From: Nostoc calcicola FACHB-3891
Lineage (GTDB): Bacteria; Cyanobacteriota; Cyanobacteriia; Cyanobacteriales; Nostocaceae
Reading direction: 5' to 3'
Length of the DNA stretch: 64,000 bases
NCBI RefSeq assembly: GCF_014697355.1
Contig: NZ_JACJRQ010000028.1
Coordinates: forward strand, 41,092-105,091
This document shows positions 25,946-34,846 of the stretch, piece by piece. The notes beneath the pieces were generated by a model. That model had not been told where the DNA came from. It was given only the letters and a program-made list of their open reading frames with translations, and did not search any database. How positions within the stretch are numbered: the stretch's first letter is position 1; the number at the start of each line of letters is the position of its first letter. The position numbers were made by a program, and so were the translations under genes.

Positions 25946-27106
25946 TTAAACATCAACACTACGTCCCTTCTGCGGAAAAATCCCCCCAGGCTTCCACTGC
26001 AAAAACACAATAATCAGCGCAAACACCATCACCTTCGCCATACTCGTCGTCGCAAAAAAAGTAAAGAAATCAGCCAAAGGCTTAACAGAACTCAACAACA
26101 AAGCCAAAGTCCCAGAACCAATCAAAAAATTAGCCGTCCCAATACCCAAAGCCGCCACAATAGTACCAGCTAAATTTCCCACACCTCCAACCACAACAAC
26201 CATAAAAGTATCAATAATATAGTTTTGTCCGGTATTTGGCCCCACAGAACCGAGTAAACTAATCGCACATCCAGCCACACCAGCTAAACCGGAACCGAGT
26301 GCAAAAGTAACCGCATCAACCTTTTGAGTCGGGATACCCAAACAAGCACTCATACTCCGATTTTGCGTCACCGAGCGAATTCTTAAACCCCAACTAGAAC
26401 GTTGCAAAAATAGATAAATACCCGCCACACAAATTATTGTTAAAACAATAATAAATAACCTTGCAAACGGTAATTGCACCCCACCTAAAGACATCCCCGC
26501 TTGTAACCAGGTAGGTGCAGTGACATCCACATTTTGAGCGCCAAACCAAGGTTGAGTCACCGCTAACTGATAAGTTTGGCTCAATAAATTGCCTATTATG
26601 ATTGTGATTCCCAGCGATAGTAATAACAACACCGCCACAGCCCAACTACGAACTCTTTCTAAATTCGTGCGAGAATTTAAAATCCATAACCCGCCAAAAA
26701 ATAACAAAGAAAATATAGCTAAACCAATTATTAAAACCCAATTGACACTGCGAACAAACTGTTGAAAAATCAAACTTACTCCCCAAGTTGCCAAGAGAGT
26801 TTCGAGTGGGCGTCCATAGAGATAACGAATCACACCTTTTTCTAAAATTAATCCCACAATGGCTGTGAAAATAAAAGCAATAATCAAAGCCAAAAATATA
26901 TAAGCTTCAAACCACACACCGCCTAATTGTTTGCAGCCATTTTGGACAACAAATGTTGTATAAGCACCAAACATCATTAATTCGCCATGTGCCATATTAA
27001 TGACACCCATCAATCCAAAGATAATCGCTAATCCCAACGCCGCAATTAATAATACAGCGCCAATACTAATGCCATTAAAAATCGCTTCTAAAAAACCTGC
27101 TAACAT
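25946..27106 (-). CDS. urtB: Urea ABC transporter permease UrtB
   Basis: This 386-residue LivH/UrtB-type permease has about ten membrane segments. Characteristic stretches are LGLAIIFGLMGVINMAHGELMMFGAYTT near the N-terminus and TVDTFMVVVVGGVGNLAGT (as IIDTFMVVVVGGVGNLAGT) towards the C-terminus. Residues about 125-225 have an extra hydrophobic/periplasmic region typical of UrtB. It pairs with UrtC in the membrane. It lies 272 bases after urtA, an interval containing MITE-like sequence. Confidence 0.93.
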   Translation of the reverse strand: MLAGFLEAIFNGISIGAVLLIAALGLAIIFGLMGVINMAHGELMMFGAYTTFVVQNGCKQLGGVWFEAYIFLALIIAFIFTAIVGLILEKGVIRYLYGRPLETLLATWGVSLIFQQFVRSVNWVLIIGLAIFSLLFFGGLWILNSRTNLERVRSWAVAVLLLLSLGITIIIGNLLSQTYQLAVTQPWFGAQNVDVTAPTWLQAGMSLGGVQLPFARLFIIVLTIICVAGIYLFLQRSSWGLRIRSVTQNRSMSACLGIPTQKVDAVTFALGSGLAGVAGCAISLLGSVGPNTGQNYIIDTFMVVVVGGVGNLAGTIVAALGIGTANFLIGSGTLALLLSSVKPLADFFTFFATTSMAKVMVFALIIVFLQWKPGGIFPQKGRSVDV

Positions 27107-27216
27107 TTTTTTATTTCTCCATATACTAATTCGTAATTAAATTTAGGGTATGTTACAGCATAAGTAACGCACTAAGTGAAATGGTGTGTTGCGCTTCGCT
27201 ATAACGCACCCTACTA

Positions 27217-27339
27217 GCGTGACAAGCTTAAAATAGTGCATTAACTTGACTCTTCTGGGATGGGCGTCTCGCCCGTCCGGTGCGGACAAGATGTCCACAC
27301 CACAAGAAAATTTTTTGCAACATTTTAGCCTTGTCACGC
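27217..27339. mobile_element. MITE-like element between urtA and urtB
   Basis: The element has GCGTGACAAGCTTAAAAT and ATTTTAGCCTTGTCACGC at its ends, a nearly perfect 17-18 base inverted repeat. It holds CGCCCGTCCGGTGCGGACAAGATGTCCACACC, a hairpin-forming tract. It separates urtA from urtB and could cause partial termination. Confidence 0.65.
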
Positions 27340-27378
27340 CACTACAAAGTAACTAATTAATTACGAATTACGAATTAT

Positions 27379-28692
27379 TTAGGTTTTCTTGTATTTACCA
27401 CCTTTTGCTGGATCGGTCCAATCACAAGCAAATCCCTTAGTTTCTTTCACAAATTGATTCCAAGGAACTGGTTCAACTGGTGCAGGGGTGGCATAGACAA
27501 TCTCAAACAAACCATCTTGTCTAACTTGGCCAATTCGCACAATTTTAGAAATGTGATGATTGGCATCCATTGTCACTTTCCCTTCAGGTGCATCCAGAGT
27601 TTGACCGAATGCCGCAGCACGAACCTTTTCTAAATCAGTAGTACCAGCTTTTTCTACTGCTTGTTTCCACAAATAAACTGCGATATATGCTGCTTCCATT
27701 GGGTCATTTGTAACCCGATTTTCACCGTATTCTTTCTTGAAAGCGGCAACAAACTTTTTATTAGCAGGAGTATCTACTGTTTGGAAGTAATTCCAAGCAG
27801 CATAGTGACCTTTGAGATACTCTACACCAATTGCTTTGACTTCTTCTTCAGCAATACTAACAGACATAGAGGGATATTTTTCAGGTGTTAATCCCGCTCC
27901 TTTCAATTGTTTGAAGAAAGCAACATTGCTATCACCATTTAAGGTGTTATAAATCACGCCGCCGTTGGGTAAATTTTGCTTAATTTTCGTGATAATTGGT
28001 GTAACTTCTGTGTTACCCAGAGGTAAATAATCTTCACCAACTGTTTTACCACCTAAAGCTTCGAGTTGGGCTTTAATAATTGTGTTAGCTGTGCGAGGAA
28101 AAACGTAATCAGAACCAACTAAAAAGAATTCTTTGCCCTTATTCTTTAACAGCCAATCAACAGAAGGTTCGATTTGTTGGTTTGGCGCAGCACCAGTATA
28201 AAAAATGTTTTTAGAACACTCTTGACCTTCATATTGTACGGGATACCAGAGCATATGATTTTTGCTCTCAAATACTGGCTTGACGTTCTTGCGGCTAGCA
28301 GAAGTCCAGCAACCAAAAACTACGGCAACTTTATCTTGATCGATGAGCTTAGTTGCTTTTTCTCTAAAAGTATCCCAATTAGAAGCACCATCTTCGGTAA
28401 CTGCTTCAATTTGTTTACCTAAAACACCACCGTTAGCGTTAATTTCTTTGATTGCTAATTTTTCAGCATCAACAACGCTTTTTTCACTAATAGCCATCGT
28501 ACCACTCAGAGAGTGTAATATGCCCACTTTGATGGTGTCACCACTAGCAGCAGCCACAGGAGAAGCAGTAGTAGATGGAGTTTCTGTAGCAGCTGGGGTA
28601 TTAGGATTAGCGCAAGCTTTCAGAAAAATGCTGCTTGTGAAGCTTACAGAGCCGTAGATTAAAAACTTGCGTCGATTAAATTCTCTTGTCAT
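27379..28692 (-). CDS. urtA: Urea ABC transporter substrate-binding lipoprotein UrtA
   Basis: This 437-residue periplasmic binding protein captures urea. The ATG at 28692 is chosen over an upstream TTG. The product starts with a Tat-type NRRKFLIYGS followed by a lipobox SIFLKAC, so it is probably a Tat-exported lipoprotein anchored to the membrane. The mature part follows the Leu/Ile/Val-binding fold: IKVGILHSLSGTMAISEKSVVDAE, VFGCWTSASRKNVKPVFE and LWYPVQYEGQECSKNIFYTGA. These are closely conserved in UrtA. An NtcA-type promoter lies about 50-95 bases upstream. It is the first gene of the cluster. Confidence 0.95.
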   Translation of the reverse strand: MTREFNRRKFLIYGSVSFTSSIFLKACANPNTPAATETPSTTASPVAAASGDTIKVGILHSLSGTMAISEKSVVDAEKLAIKEINANGGVLGKQIEAVTEDGASNWDTFREKATKLIDQDKVAVVFGCWTSASRKNVKPVFESKNHMLWYPVQYEGQECSKNIFYTGAAPNQQIEPSVDWLLKNKGKEFFLVGSDYVFPRTANTIIKAQLEALGGKTVGEDYLPLGNTEVTPIITKIKQNLPNGGVIYNTLNGDSNVAFFKQLKGAGLTPEKYPSMSVSIAEEEVKAIGVEYLKGHYAAWNYFQTVDTPANKKFVAAFKKEYGENRVTNDPMEAAYIAVYLWKQAVEKAGTTDLEKVRAAAFGQTLDAPEGKVTMDANHHISKIVRIGQVRQDGLFEIVYATPAPVEPVPWNQFVKETKGFACDWTDPAKGGKYKKT

Positions 28693-29038
28693 AATCTTGA
28701 TGAATTTTCCTCTTGATGAATCAGTCAACTTATGGAAAGCTGACAATATCAATCATTAGATTGTGATATTAGTGCGATAGTTTACTAGGAAAAAGTGACT
28801 GAGTATACAGAATCGTTTGTTTTCGTAACAAAAAATTCAAATTTTAATATTAAAATTTGTTAACTCGAACGATCGCAAAGCTTTGAGATTATCAAGCTAC
28901 GGTAACTATGACAAGTATTGACACCAATTTTTAGTTAATTAAACAATCTTTTGTAGGGTAGCACAGCTATGGCATCCTACAAAAGATTGTGGTTCAAATA
29001 GATAAATAAAGACTGTAAGTAGACATGATATAAACATG
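28693..29038. other. Intergenic region with urtA promoter and a hairpin repeat
   Basis: Besides the NtcA-type promoter, it holds a GTAGGGTAGCAC-type repeat (28953-28984) that pairs with GGCATCCTAC. I see no gene. Confidence 0.5.
28743..28785 (-). promoter_or_regulatory. NtcA-type promoter of urtA
   Basis: Read on the minus strand, GTA-AACTATCG-CAC (28785-28772) resembles the NtcA consensus GTA-N8-TAC with one mismatch. After 23 bases comes TATTGT (28748-28743), which fits the TAN3T -10 box. This spacing matches NtcA-activated promoters, and urtA is a known type of NtcA target. Transcription should begin roughly 40 bases before the ATG. Confidence 0.55.
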
Positions 29039-29461
29039 CTATTGTTCGCATATTCCTGGCTCAATCCGTGCCCCAAGCTGAAGAACTCGTCCCAGATCAT
29101 CAGCGTTTCGCCAGGTTTCAATTATCTTCCCATCAGCAATCCAATGAATGAAAGTAGCCGTGAAGGTCTGTCGGCGACCATGACTAGGTATGCCAAAAAA
29201 ACTATCTTGGACGCAGTTGTTGGTTGCACGCACAACAACTTTATCGCCTTCAGCAATTACATCTTCAATTGTCCATTTCTGTTCGATAGATCCAAATGAA
29301 TTAAAGAGTTTGCGTACTCCTTCTGGGCCAAGGGGAAGCCCTGGTAGGCCACCGTGCATCTTCCATGTCGGTGCAGTTATCTCGCAGATATCTTCAATTC
29401 TATGCTCACTAATAAGTTCTATCCAACGTCTAGCAATTATTTTGTTTTCCTCAATTGACAT
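29039..29461 (-). CDS. SnoaL-like/ester cyclase-family protein
   Basis: This 140-residue protein starts at the ATG at 29461, which follows an ideal AGGAGG ribosome site at 9 bases. The upstream extension in the longest frame is not real. The sequence fits the SnoaL/NTF2-like cone fold: NKIIARRWIELISEHRIEDICEI, KMHGGLPGLPLGPEGVRKLFN, a VVVRATNNCVQ strand, and FIHWIADGKIIETWRNADDLG at the end. Members are polyketide cyclases or of unknown function. It could be a small-molecule isomerase or binding protein in the same cluster. The role is open. Confidence 0.75.
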   Translation of the reverse strand: MSIEENKIIARRWIELISEHRIEDICEITAPTWKMHGGLPGLPLGPEGVRKLFNSFGSIEQKWTIEDVIAEGDKVVVRATNNCVQDSFFGIPSHGRRQTFTATFIHWIADGKIIETWRNADDLGRVLQLGARIEPGICEQ

Positions 29462-29671
29462 CGCTGTTCCTCCTCTACTGAATGTAGGATGGGCTTTGTC
29501 CAGCAAAATCTGGAACTGGCAGAGAAAGCCCAATCTAGTTATGTTTCAAAAATCAAAGAACCTAATTTGGTTAATCAGAAATTGCGAGTTTTTACCAATA
29601 GAAGGAAAAGATACTTATTTAATCGTTTTGTAATTAAAGCAGAATAGCTCTACCGTAATTGTGATGCCCAA

Positions 29672-29712
29672 TTAACACCTTGTAGGATAGCACAACTGTG
29701 CTACGCCACTGT
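29672..29712. repeat. GTAGCACAGT repeat forming the 3' end of the DAO gene
   Basis: The repeat TAGGATAGCACAACTGTG, with GCTACGCCACTG after it, reads into the minus-strand frame to give the final residues and stop codon. Similar repeats lie outside genes at 12907-12936 and 28953-28984. Confidence 0.6.
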
Positions 29713-30841
29713 TGTATTTAATAATTTCATCTTCATTGCCAGCTGAAAACTTAGCAAAGCGGTCTGCTAAAGGTGGTACAATTACCAAAGGATTACTAAA
29801 TCCACTAAAAACATGAACGCTTTCAAATCCGGGAATGGCACCAATTAAAGGAAATTGATTACCACTAAATGCGACTAAGCAATGATGCCAAGTTCCTGGT
29901 AAATTCCCCAAAGTTGGTAACACTTCCCCGACACTTTTTCGCAACCATTTTTCACTAGCTTCTGAGTTCAGCTTCGCATGAGGATTTGTGAGAACGCGGC
30001 TAATTTGACCCAAACGCAAGCTACCATCTGCAAATTGAATTGCGCCAGCATCTAAAATGGCTGGTACTGGTTCATTACCTGGTTCATCCCACAATTCATC
30101 GACTTGAGCAGATTGAGTTTCTAATTGAAATCGTTGGACATTTGCTGGCATAACTAAGGTGCGTAACTTGACATCAACTGGTGGAGTTTCTATTATTTCT
30201 GCGTGGGTAAAATATATTTTAAGGGATATACCAGCTGCTTTTAATAGCTGGCGGCTAAGTCCACCTGCACAGATGACAACATTTGCACTATGGTAAGTTG
30301 CAGTGGTGGTTTGCACACCATTTCCCAATATCTGCAATACTTGGCTAATTTGCACTTCTCCCCCAGCACGCAAAAAAGCTTGAATGTAAGCTTGTGCTGT
30401 TTTTTGTGGATGAATATGACCGTGTTTAACAGTTAAAGCACCAGATATGGCCTGTTGATTTAACAGTGGTTCCAGTTCGCCAGCTGCTTCTGGGCTGAGT
30501 AAACGCGGTACAACGGCACAATTACTATACAATGCAGCGATCGCCACTGGATCGCTAGAGGCTGAAATCGTTAGTAATAAATCTAATTCCCGAAATTCGA
30601 TATCAGCGTCTAACTCTTGAGATAGGATGTGATAACGAGCGATCGCATCTTCACATAATTGCCGAGTTAATGCTGTAGTACCCGACCAATAAGCAAGCCC
30701 ACCATAACTATAGCGAGTTGCATTGTCTGGTGTTGCGTATTGTTCCACCAGAAGTACACCAAACCCTGCTTTCCTTAGTTCATAAGCAAGGGTAGCACCC
30801 GTAATCCCGCCACCAACTACAATCCAGTCGTAAGTTTTCAT
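29672..30841 (-). CDS. DAO-family FAD-dependent oxidoreductase
   Basis: This 389-residue flavoenzyme is of the D-amino-acid/glycine-oxidase type. The Rossmann motif IVVGGGITGATLAYELRKAG is at 7-26. The second part of the fold has HGHIHPQKTAQAYIQAFLRAGGEV (substrate-side helix) and VVICAGGLSRQLLKAAG, and the C-terminal FAD part has VHVFSGFSNPLVIVPPLA. It probably oxidises a secondary or primary amine, sarcosine or glycine. The last residues (NSGVAQLCYPTRC) are encoded by a dispersed repeat. It follows the 2OG-Fe(II) oxygenase by 15 bases, so the two form an operon. Confidence 0.85.
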   Translation of the reverse strand: MKTYDWIVVGGGITGATLAYELRKAGFGVLLVEQYATPDNATRYSYGGLAYWSGTTALTRQLCEDAIARYHILSQELDADIEFRELDLLLTISASSDPVAIAALYSNCAVVPRLLSPEAAGELEPLLNQQAISGALTVKHGHIHPQKTAQAYIQAFLRAGGEVQISQVLQILGNGVQTTTATYHSANVVICAGGLSRQLLKAAGISLKIYFTHAEIIETPPVDVKLRTLVMPANVQRFQLETQSAQVDELWDEPGNEPVPAILDAGAIQFADGSLRLGQISRVLTNPHAKLNSEASEKWLRKSVGEVLPTLGNLPGTWHHCLVAFSGNQFPLIGAIPGFESVHVFSGFSNPLVIVPPLADRFAKFSAGNEDEIIKYNSGVAQLCYPTRC

Positions 30842-30856
30842 CAGAAAAATGGGTTA

Positions 30857-31741
30857 CTAATATGTTGCTTGTAAACGACTTAAAAGATATTCTCCCGCAA
30901 GGATAGGCGGATAAATCGGCGATCGCTCTTTTTGGCAACTTTCCAAACAAGCAATTTCTATATCATCATTCGGATGACAGAAAAATGCAATAGAATACCG
31001 AGACTGGTTTATCCTGTCGTCATTGGGAATCATTACCCGATGCTTAGTTGAACAAAACACGTGATTTGTCCACCTCTGCATTAAATCACCAGTATTAACT
31101 ATAACAGTATCATCAATTGCAGCCGCCTCAATCCATTCTCCTGCTGTTGTTCGTACTTCCAACCCACCGACGTTATCTTGGAAAAGTAGAGTAATACTGC
31201 CATAATCAGAATGTTCGCCAGCACGCACTTGTCCAGGTTTGGGTGGTGTTTGCAAAGGAGGATAGTGGAGCGATCGTAATGTATGATTATTTTGATTGTG
31301 CCTTGTTGTCAAAAAATCTTCCGGCAAGTCCAACGCCAAAGCAAATGTTTGCAATACTGTGTTAGCCAGTTTTGTACAACTATCATAGAAGGCAAAAATA
31401 CAAGCATCCATCGCAACAGCCCCTTGTTTGCTAATATTAAAAGCCTCTTTCAAGTCACCTGGTTGATTGGGATCGAGACGTTCTCTTTCAATAGCAACAT
31501 ATCCTGTATTACTAAATTCATCACTCCAAGCTTGCTTTTCCTTAACTTCCAAAGGTTTATTGAAAAAAGATTTATTATAAGTGAATACTTGTTCGATTAA
31601 ATCTTTTGATATTCCTGAATTTTGCAAGTACATGAAACCGATTTCATGACAAGCTTGATAAATTTCTTTGACAACAGCTTGCCGAGTCGTTGCATTGCCA
31701 TTGGTGAAAGCACTTAAATCAATTACTGGAATTGTAACCAT
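30857..31741 (-). CDS. 2-oxoglutarate-Fe(II) oxygenase, IPNS-like family
   Basis: This 294-residue oxygenase couples 2-oxoglutarate or a co-substrate to hydroxylation of an unknown small molecule. The Fe(II) ligands are H177-x-D179 (AGEHSDYGSITLLFQD) and H234 (CSTKHRVMIP). The 2-oxoglutarate carboxylate contact is R248-x-S250 (QSRYSIAFF). The N-terminal DIOX_N part, IPVIDLSAF and GFMYLQNSGI, is typical of the isopenicillin-N-synthase family. It is the first gene of an oxygenase/DAO pair close to a urea transporter. The substrate is not evident. Homoarginine, thymine or similar nitrogenous compounds are possible by analogy only. Confidence 0.88.
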   Translation of the reverse strand: MVTIPVIDLSAFTNGNATTRQAVVKEIYQACHEIGFMYLQNSGISKDLIEQVFTYNKSFFNKPLEVKEKQAWSDEFSNTGYVAIERERLDPNQPGDLKEAFNISKQGAVAMDACIFAFYDSCTKLANTVLQTFALALDLPEDFLTTRHNQNNHTLRSLHYPPLQTPPKPGQVRAGEHSDYGSITLLFQDNVGGLEVRTTAGEWIEAAAIDDTVIVNTGDLMQRWTNHVFCSTKHRVMIPNDDRINQSRYSIAFFCHPNDDIEIACLESCQKERSPIYPPILAGEYLLSRLQATY

Positions 31742-31781
31742 TGATTATCCAAGATATTCTGTTAATAATTAACAATTTAGC

Positions 31782-31850
31782 AAGAGACGCGATAAATCCG
31801 TCTCCACCAAGGATTGATTATTGTAGAGACGGCGATTTATCGCGTCTCTT
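31782..31850. repeat. AAGAGACGCGATAAAT palindromic repeat
   Basis: The 69-base hairpin has AAGAGACGCGATAAAT and ATTTATCGCGTCTCTT as its arms. A second, closely similar copy lies inside the element at 39993-40125. It is in the promoter region of the oxygenase gene, divergent from a GNAT gene. Confidence 0.75.
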
Positions 31851-31962
31851 AGCTAGGGTATTTATTAGGTTTTTGCTTTCAAGATATCAAACTATATTTG
31901 AAAAAAACAGACATTTCGTTAGAATATCGAACAAACTTGATTTTTAGGTAATTGATTCTCAA

Positions 31963-32472
31963 ATGATGAATATCCGTCGTGAAACTTTAACAGACTACCC
32001 AGCAATAGCCCAGGTAAATACATTAGCCTTTGGTCAAGATAGCGAGGCTAAACTTGTGGAACAAATTCGCCGTTCTGACCGCTATATTTCGGAACTTGCC
32101 TTAGTTGCTGAAATTGAAGGTGCTGTAGTCGGCCACATTTTATTTAGCTATATTGACCTTGTGCATGAAGAAACATTAAAAGTACTCGGTTTAGCACCTT
32201 TGGCAATTCGTCCAGAGTTTCAAAGACAAGGAATTGGTAGTGCATTAATTAAAGCAGGTTTAGAAATAGCAGAAGCAAACAAAGAAGCCATAGTAATTGT
32301 CTTAGGTCATCCAGAATTTTATACTCGCTTTGGCTTTCAGGCTTCTGTGATTTATGGAATCGAATCTCCCTTTCCAGTACCAGAGGAATTCTTCATGGTT
32401 AAAACACTGCATAGTTATCAGGAAAAGTACAAAGGAAAAGTTGTTTATCCACCTGCTTTTGATGGAGTATAG
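31963..32472 (+). CDS. GNAT-family N-acetyltransferase
   Basis: This 169-residue acetyltransferase starts at MMNIRRETLTDYPAIAQVN. The acetyl-CoA site is in LAPLAIRPEFQRQGIGSALIKAGLE (about 73-97; RQGIGS is the Q/RxxGxG/A loop). It then has the beta-strand VIVLGHPEFYTRFGF, common in the YhbS/putative-phosphinothricin-like group. Acetyl acceptor is unknown. A palindrome with GGTGCGTTA and TAACGCACC (32486-32511) follows the gene and may be a terminator. Confidence 0.85.
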   Translation: MMNIRRETLTDYPAIAQVNTLAFGQDSEAKLVEQIRRSDRYISELALVAEIEGAVVGHILFSYIDLVHEETLKVLGLAPLAIRPEFQRQGIGSALIKAGLEIAEANKEAIVIVLGHPEFYTRFGFQASVIYGIESPFPVPEEFFMVKTLHSYQEKYKGKVVYPPAFDGV

Positions 32473-32485
32473 TATTCTTAATAAT

Positions 32486-32511
32486 TTGGTGCGTTACGCT
32501 CTCGCTAACGC
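32486..32511. terminator. Hairpin after the GNAT gene
   Basis: GGTGCGTTACGCTCTCGCTA plus ACGCACC forms a stem with GGTGCGTTA pairing TAACGCACC. No strong T-run follows, so it may be a dispersed repeat instead of a true terminator. The next gene, on the minus strand, ends at 32601. Confidence 0.35.
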
Positions 32512-32600
32512 ACCTTAAATTGTTGACTAATTCTGCTTTTTTGAAATTTTTTAGGGTGATGTTTAATTAGTGATATTAATAATTTTAGCGATTGCCCCAG

Positions 32601-33287
32601 CTATTTATGAGCCAAAAGTTGCACAAAATATTGATGTTCTTCACTTGCTAAACCCTGTTGCAACACTTCTAAAACTTTCGCCAAATTTGCCGTTAATAAA
32701 GCTGTTTTATCTAACCATAATCCCGAAAATACTTGAGAGCATATTAGACCATTGCTATTGGGTTCAAGTTTAATATATTCCCCTTCATTTAACCTAAACC
32801 AATCAAATTCACCGTCATCAACTCGCCACACCAAATATTCTTGTACTCCATTGCGACGATATACTTTGAGTTTTTGGTTTAAATCAATTGAAACACTGCT
32901 AGCAGCAATTTCCACAATTAATTCAGTAGCACCTTCTACATAGCCATCCTGACTAATAGTAGATTGTCCTCCTACTTCAATTCTTAGTAGTGCATCAGGT
33001 TGAGGTTCGTTATCAAAATCAAGACGTACTGTAGCATTATCCAGTGTTTCCACACCTGGCGTAGCGGCTTCGTAAGCGACTAACCAACCTATAATGCTTG
33101 CATGGGGCTTGCCGTGTTTTTTTGCTCGTACAGGGGATGCCAAGTAAACAACTCCTTCAATCAATTCTGCTTTTTTCAAATTAGGCATTGCTTGATAGCG
33201 GCGCTCAAATTCAGCACGGGTTAGCTTGTCGCCGTTTTCTAAAGGCGGAATCGTCAAAAGTTTAGAACTTGCGTCAGCAGATATCAT
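32601..33287 (-). CDS. Uma2-family PD-(D/E)xK nuclease-like protein
   Basis: This 228-residue protein is the second Uma2 gene in the window. The restriction-endonuclease-like core shows HGKPHASIIGWLVAYEAATPG, the metal-binding Asp in QPDALLRI, Glu in LIVEIAASS and Lys in DLNQKLKVYRRNGVQEYLVW, so its active-site residues look intact, unlike the copy at 21095. Uma2 proteins are abundant in cyanobacteria with unknown role. It stands alone and has no ribosome site of note. Confidence 0.82.
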   Translation of the reverse strand: MISADASSKLLTIPPLENGDKLTRAEFERRYQAMPNLKKAELIEGVVYLASPVRAKKHGKPHASIIGWLVAYEAATPGVETLDNATVRLDFDNEPQPDALLRIEVGGQSTISQDGYVEGATELIVEIAASSVSIDLNQKLKVYRRNGVQEYLVWRVDDGEFDWFRLNEGEYIKLEPNSNGLICSQVFSGLWLDKTALLTANLAKVLEVLQQGLASEEHQYFVQLLAHK

Positions 33288-33421
33288 AATTTTTCAGGGT
33301 GATGGGTAATTACTGACATTATTAATTTTACTAGAAAGCAGTTGAGTTAAACCTAAAATATATCTGTTGTCATAAAATAGCTAATGAGAATCATAATGAA
33401 TTACCCAAAGATCATATGAGA

Positions 33422-34846
33422 TTAGCCATTAAAAATTACTGGCGCTGAAACTATACCTTTTGCCTCTAACGCAGCTGCAACTCGTAAAATCAACGCTTCA
33501 TTATATGGTGCTGCTATCAATTGCACGCCCAAAGGTAAAGCATTAGGAATTTGAATCGGCACTGATAAAACAGGTAAACCAATAAAAGATAATGGTTGAG
33601 TAAATAACCCCAAATGAGGACGAATCAGAATTTCTTCGCCATCTAAAATCATAGTTTGTTCACCAATCAGCGGCGCAGAAATTGGTGTAGTTGGAGCAAT
33701 AATTACATCGACATTTTGAAACACTTCCCGCACGCGATCGCGGTACCATCTTCTAAAGCGTTGCGCTTGCAGATACCAACTACTAGGAATTAATGCCCCA
33801 GCCAAAAAGCGATCGCGTGTTGCTGGATCGAAATCCTCAGGATGCTTACGCAACTTATCCAAATGCAGATTTGCCCCTTCACTTGCCGTAATCACAAACG
33901 CCGCTGCACGGGCGCGGTGTGCTTCTGGTATAGTGACATACTCAGTTACATCCAAAGCATCAGCAACTTTTTGCACTGCTGCTAACGCTTCCAATTCTGC
34001 ACCTTTAGCGAAATAATCAGTAGCGATGCCTTTGGCGGACTTTCCTTCGGAACGCTGCGCGAACGCCAACGCAATTTTGATTGCAGAGATATCTTGATGC
34101 AGTTGTGGTAAAACAAATTCAGGAGGACGCTGAGTGCAAACTGGATCGCGATCGTCTTTTCCTTGCAGCACATCAAACATCGTTGCGATATCCTGCACCG
34201 AACGTGCAAAACCGCCAATATGGTCTAAACTGCTAGAAAATAAAGCTACCCCAGCACGAGACAACCTACCATAAGTCGGTTTAAAACCAAAAACCCCACA
34301 TAACGCCGCCGGAACGCGAATCGAACCATTAGTATCAGAACCAAGCGTCAGCGGTACCAACCCACCAGCAACAGCCGCCGCCGAACCACCCGACGAACCC
34401 CCAGCAACTCGCAGTAAATCATGGGGGTTACGAGTAGCACCATAATGAGAATTTTCCGTCACAAACCCATAGGCGTACTCATCCATATTCAAAGCCCCAA
34501 GCAGAATTGCACCCGCTTGTTTCAACTTCGCCACTGCGGTTGCATCTTGGGTAGCCGCTGGGTTATCTGCATTAATTTTCGATCCCGCCAGAGTTGTTAA
34601 ACCAGCAATATCAAAGAGATTTTTCACCGCAAAAGGAACACCAGCAAGCATTCCAGGGTTCTTACCTTGGGCAATCTCCCTGTCAATGCGTGCAGCATCA
34701 GCCAAAGCCGCCTCGGCAGTTATAGTTGTAAAACAGTTGAATAGATGATTCCGCGCCGCTATTCGTCCTAACGCAGCCTTGGTAACATCCACCGCACTAA
34801 CATTGCCTGCACGCACAGCAGTTGATATTGTGATGGCATCATTCAT
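33422..34846 (-). CDS. AtzE-like amidase (amidase-signature family)
   Basis: This 474-residue hydrolase has the Ser-cisSer-Lys triad: K75 (AVKNLFD), S151 (GGSSGGSAAAVAGG) and S175 (GSDTNGSIRVP). The closest family I can assign is AtzE, the 1-carboxybiuret-type amidohydrolase, because the gene upstream encodes a DUF4089 (AtzG-like) partner with a 4-base overlap (ATGA). It would hydrolyse a ureido- or allophanate-like amide, with products entering nitrogen metabolism. Residues about 261-275 (FAQRSEGKSAKGIAT) look like a repeat insertion. This is in the same direction as the urt and oxygenase/DAO genes. Confidence 0.85.
   Translation of the reverse strand: MNDAITISTAVRAGNVSAVDVTKAALGRIAARNHLFNCFTTITAEAALADAARIDREIAQGKNPGMLAGVPFAVKNLFDIAGLTTLAGSKINADNPAATQDATAVAKLKQAGAILLGALNMDEYAYGFVTENSHYGATRNPHDLLRVAGGSSGGSAAAVAGGLVPLTLGSDTNGSIRVPAALCGVFGFKPTYGRLSRAGVALFSSSLDHIGGFARSVQDIATMFDVLQGKDDRDPVCTQRPPEFVLPQLHQDISAIKIALAFAQRSEGKSAKGIATDYFAKGAELEALAAVQKVADALDVTEYVTIPEAHRARAAAFVITASEGANLHLDKLRKHPEDFDPATRDRFLAGALIPSSWYLQAQRFRRWYRDRVREVFQNVDVIIAPTTPISAPLIGEQTMILDGEEILIRPHLGLFTQPLSFIGLPVLSVPIQIPNALPLGVQLIAAPYNEALILRVAAALEAKGIVSAPVIFNG
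34022..34066. repeat. In-frame repeat insertion within the AtzE-like gene
   Basis: A 45-base stretch with TTCCTTCGGAA and GCGTTCGCGC-type pairs encodes about 15 residues in the AtzE-like protein. Without it the protein would read approximately KIALATDYFAKGAELEALAAV, the usual continuity of the family. Confidence 0.6.

Noticed and set aside
27143..27337. 64-residue frame between urtA and urtB
   Set aside because: It lies within the MITE-like element and surrounding repeat and has no ribosome site.
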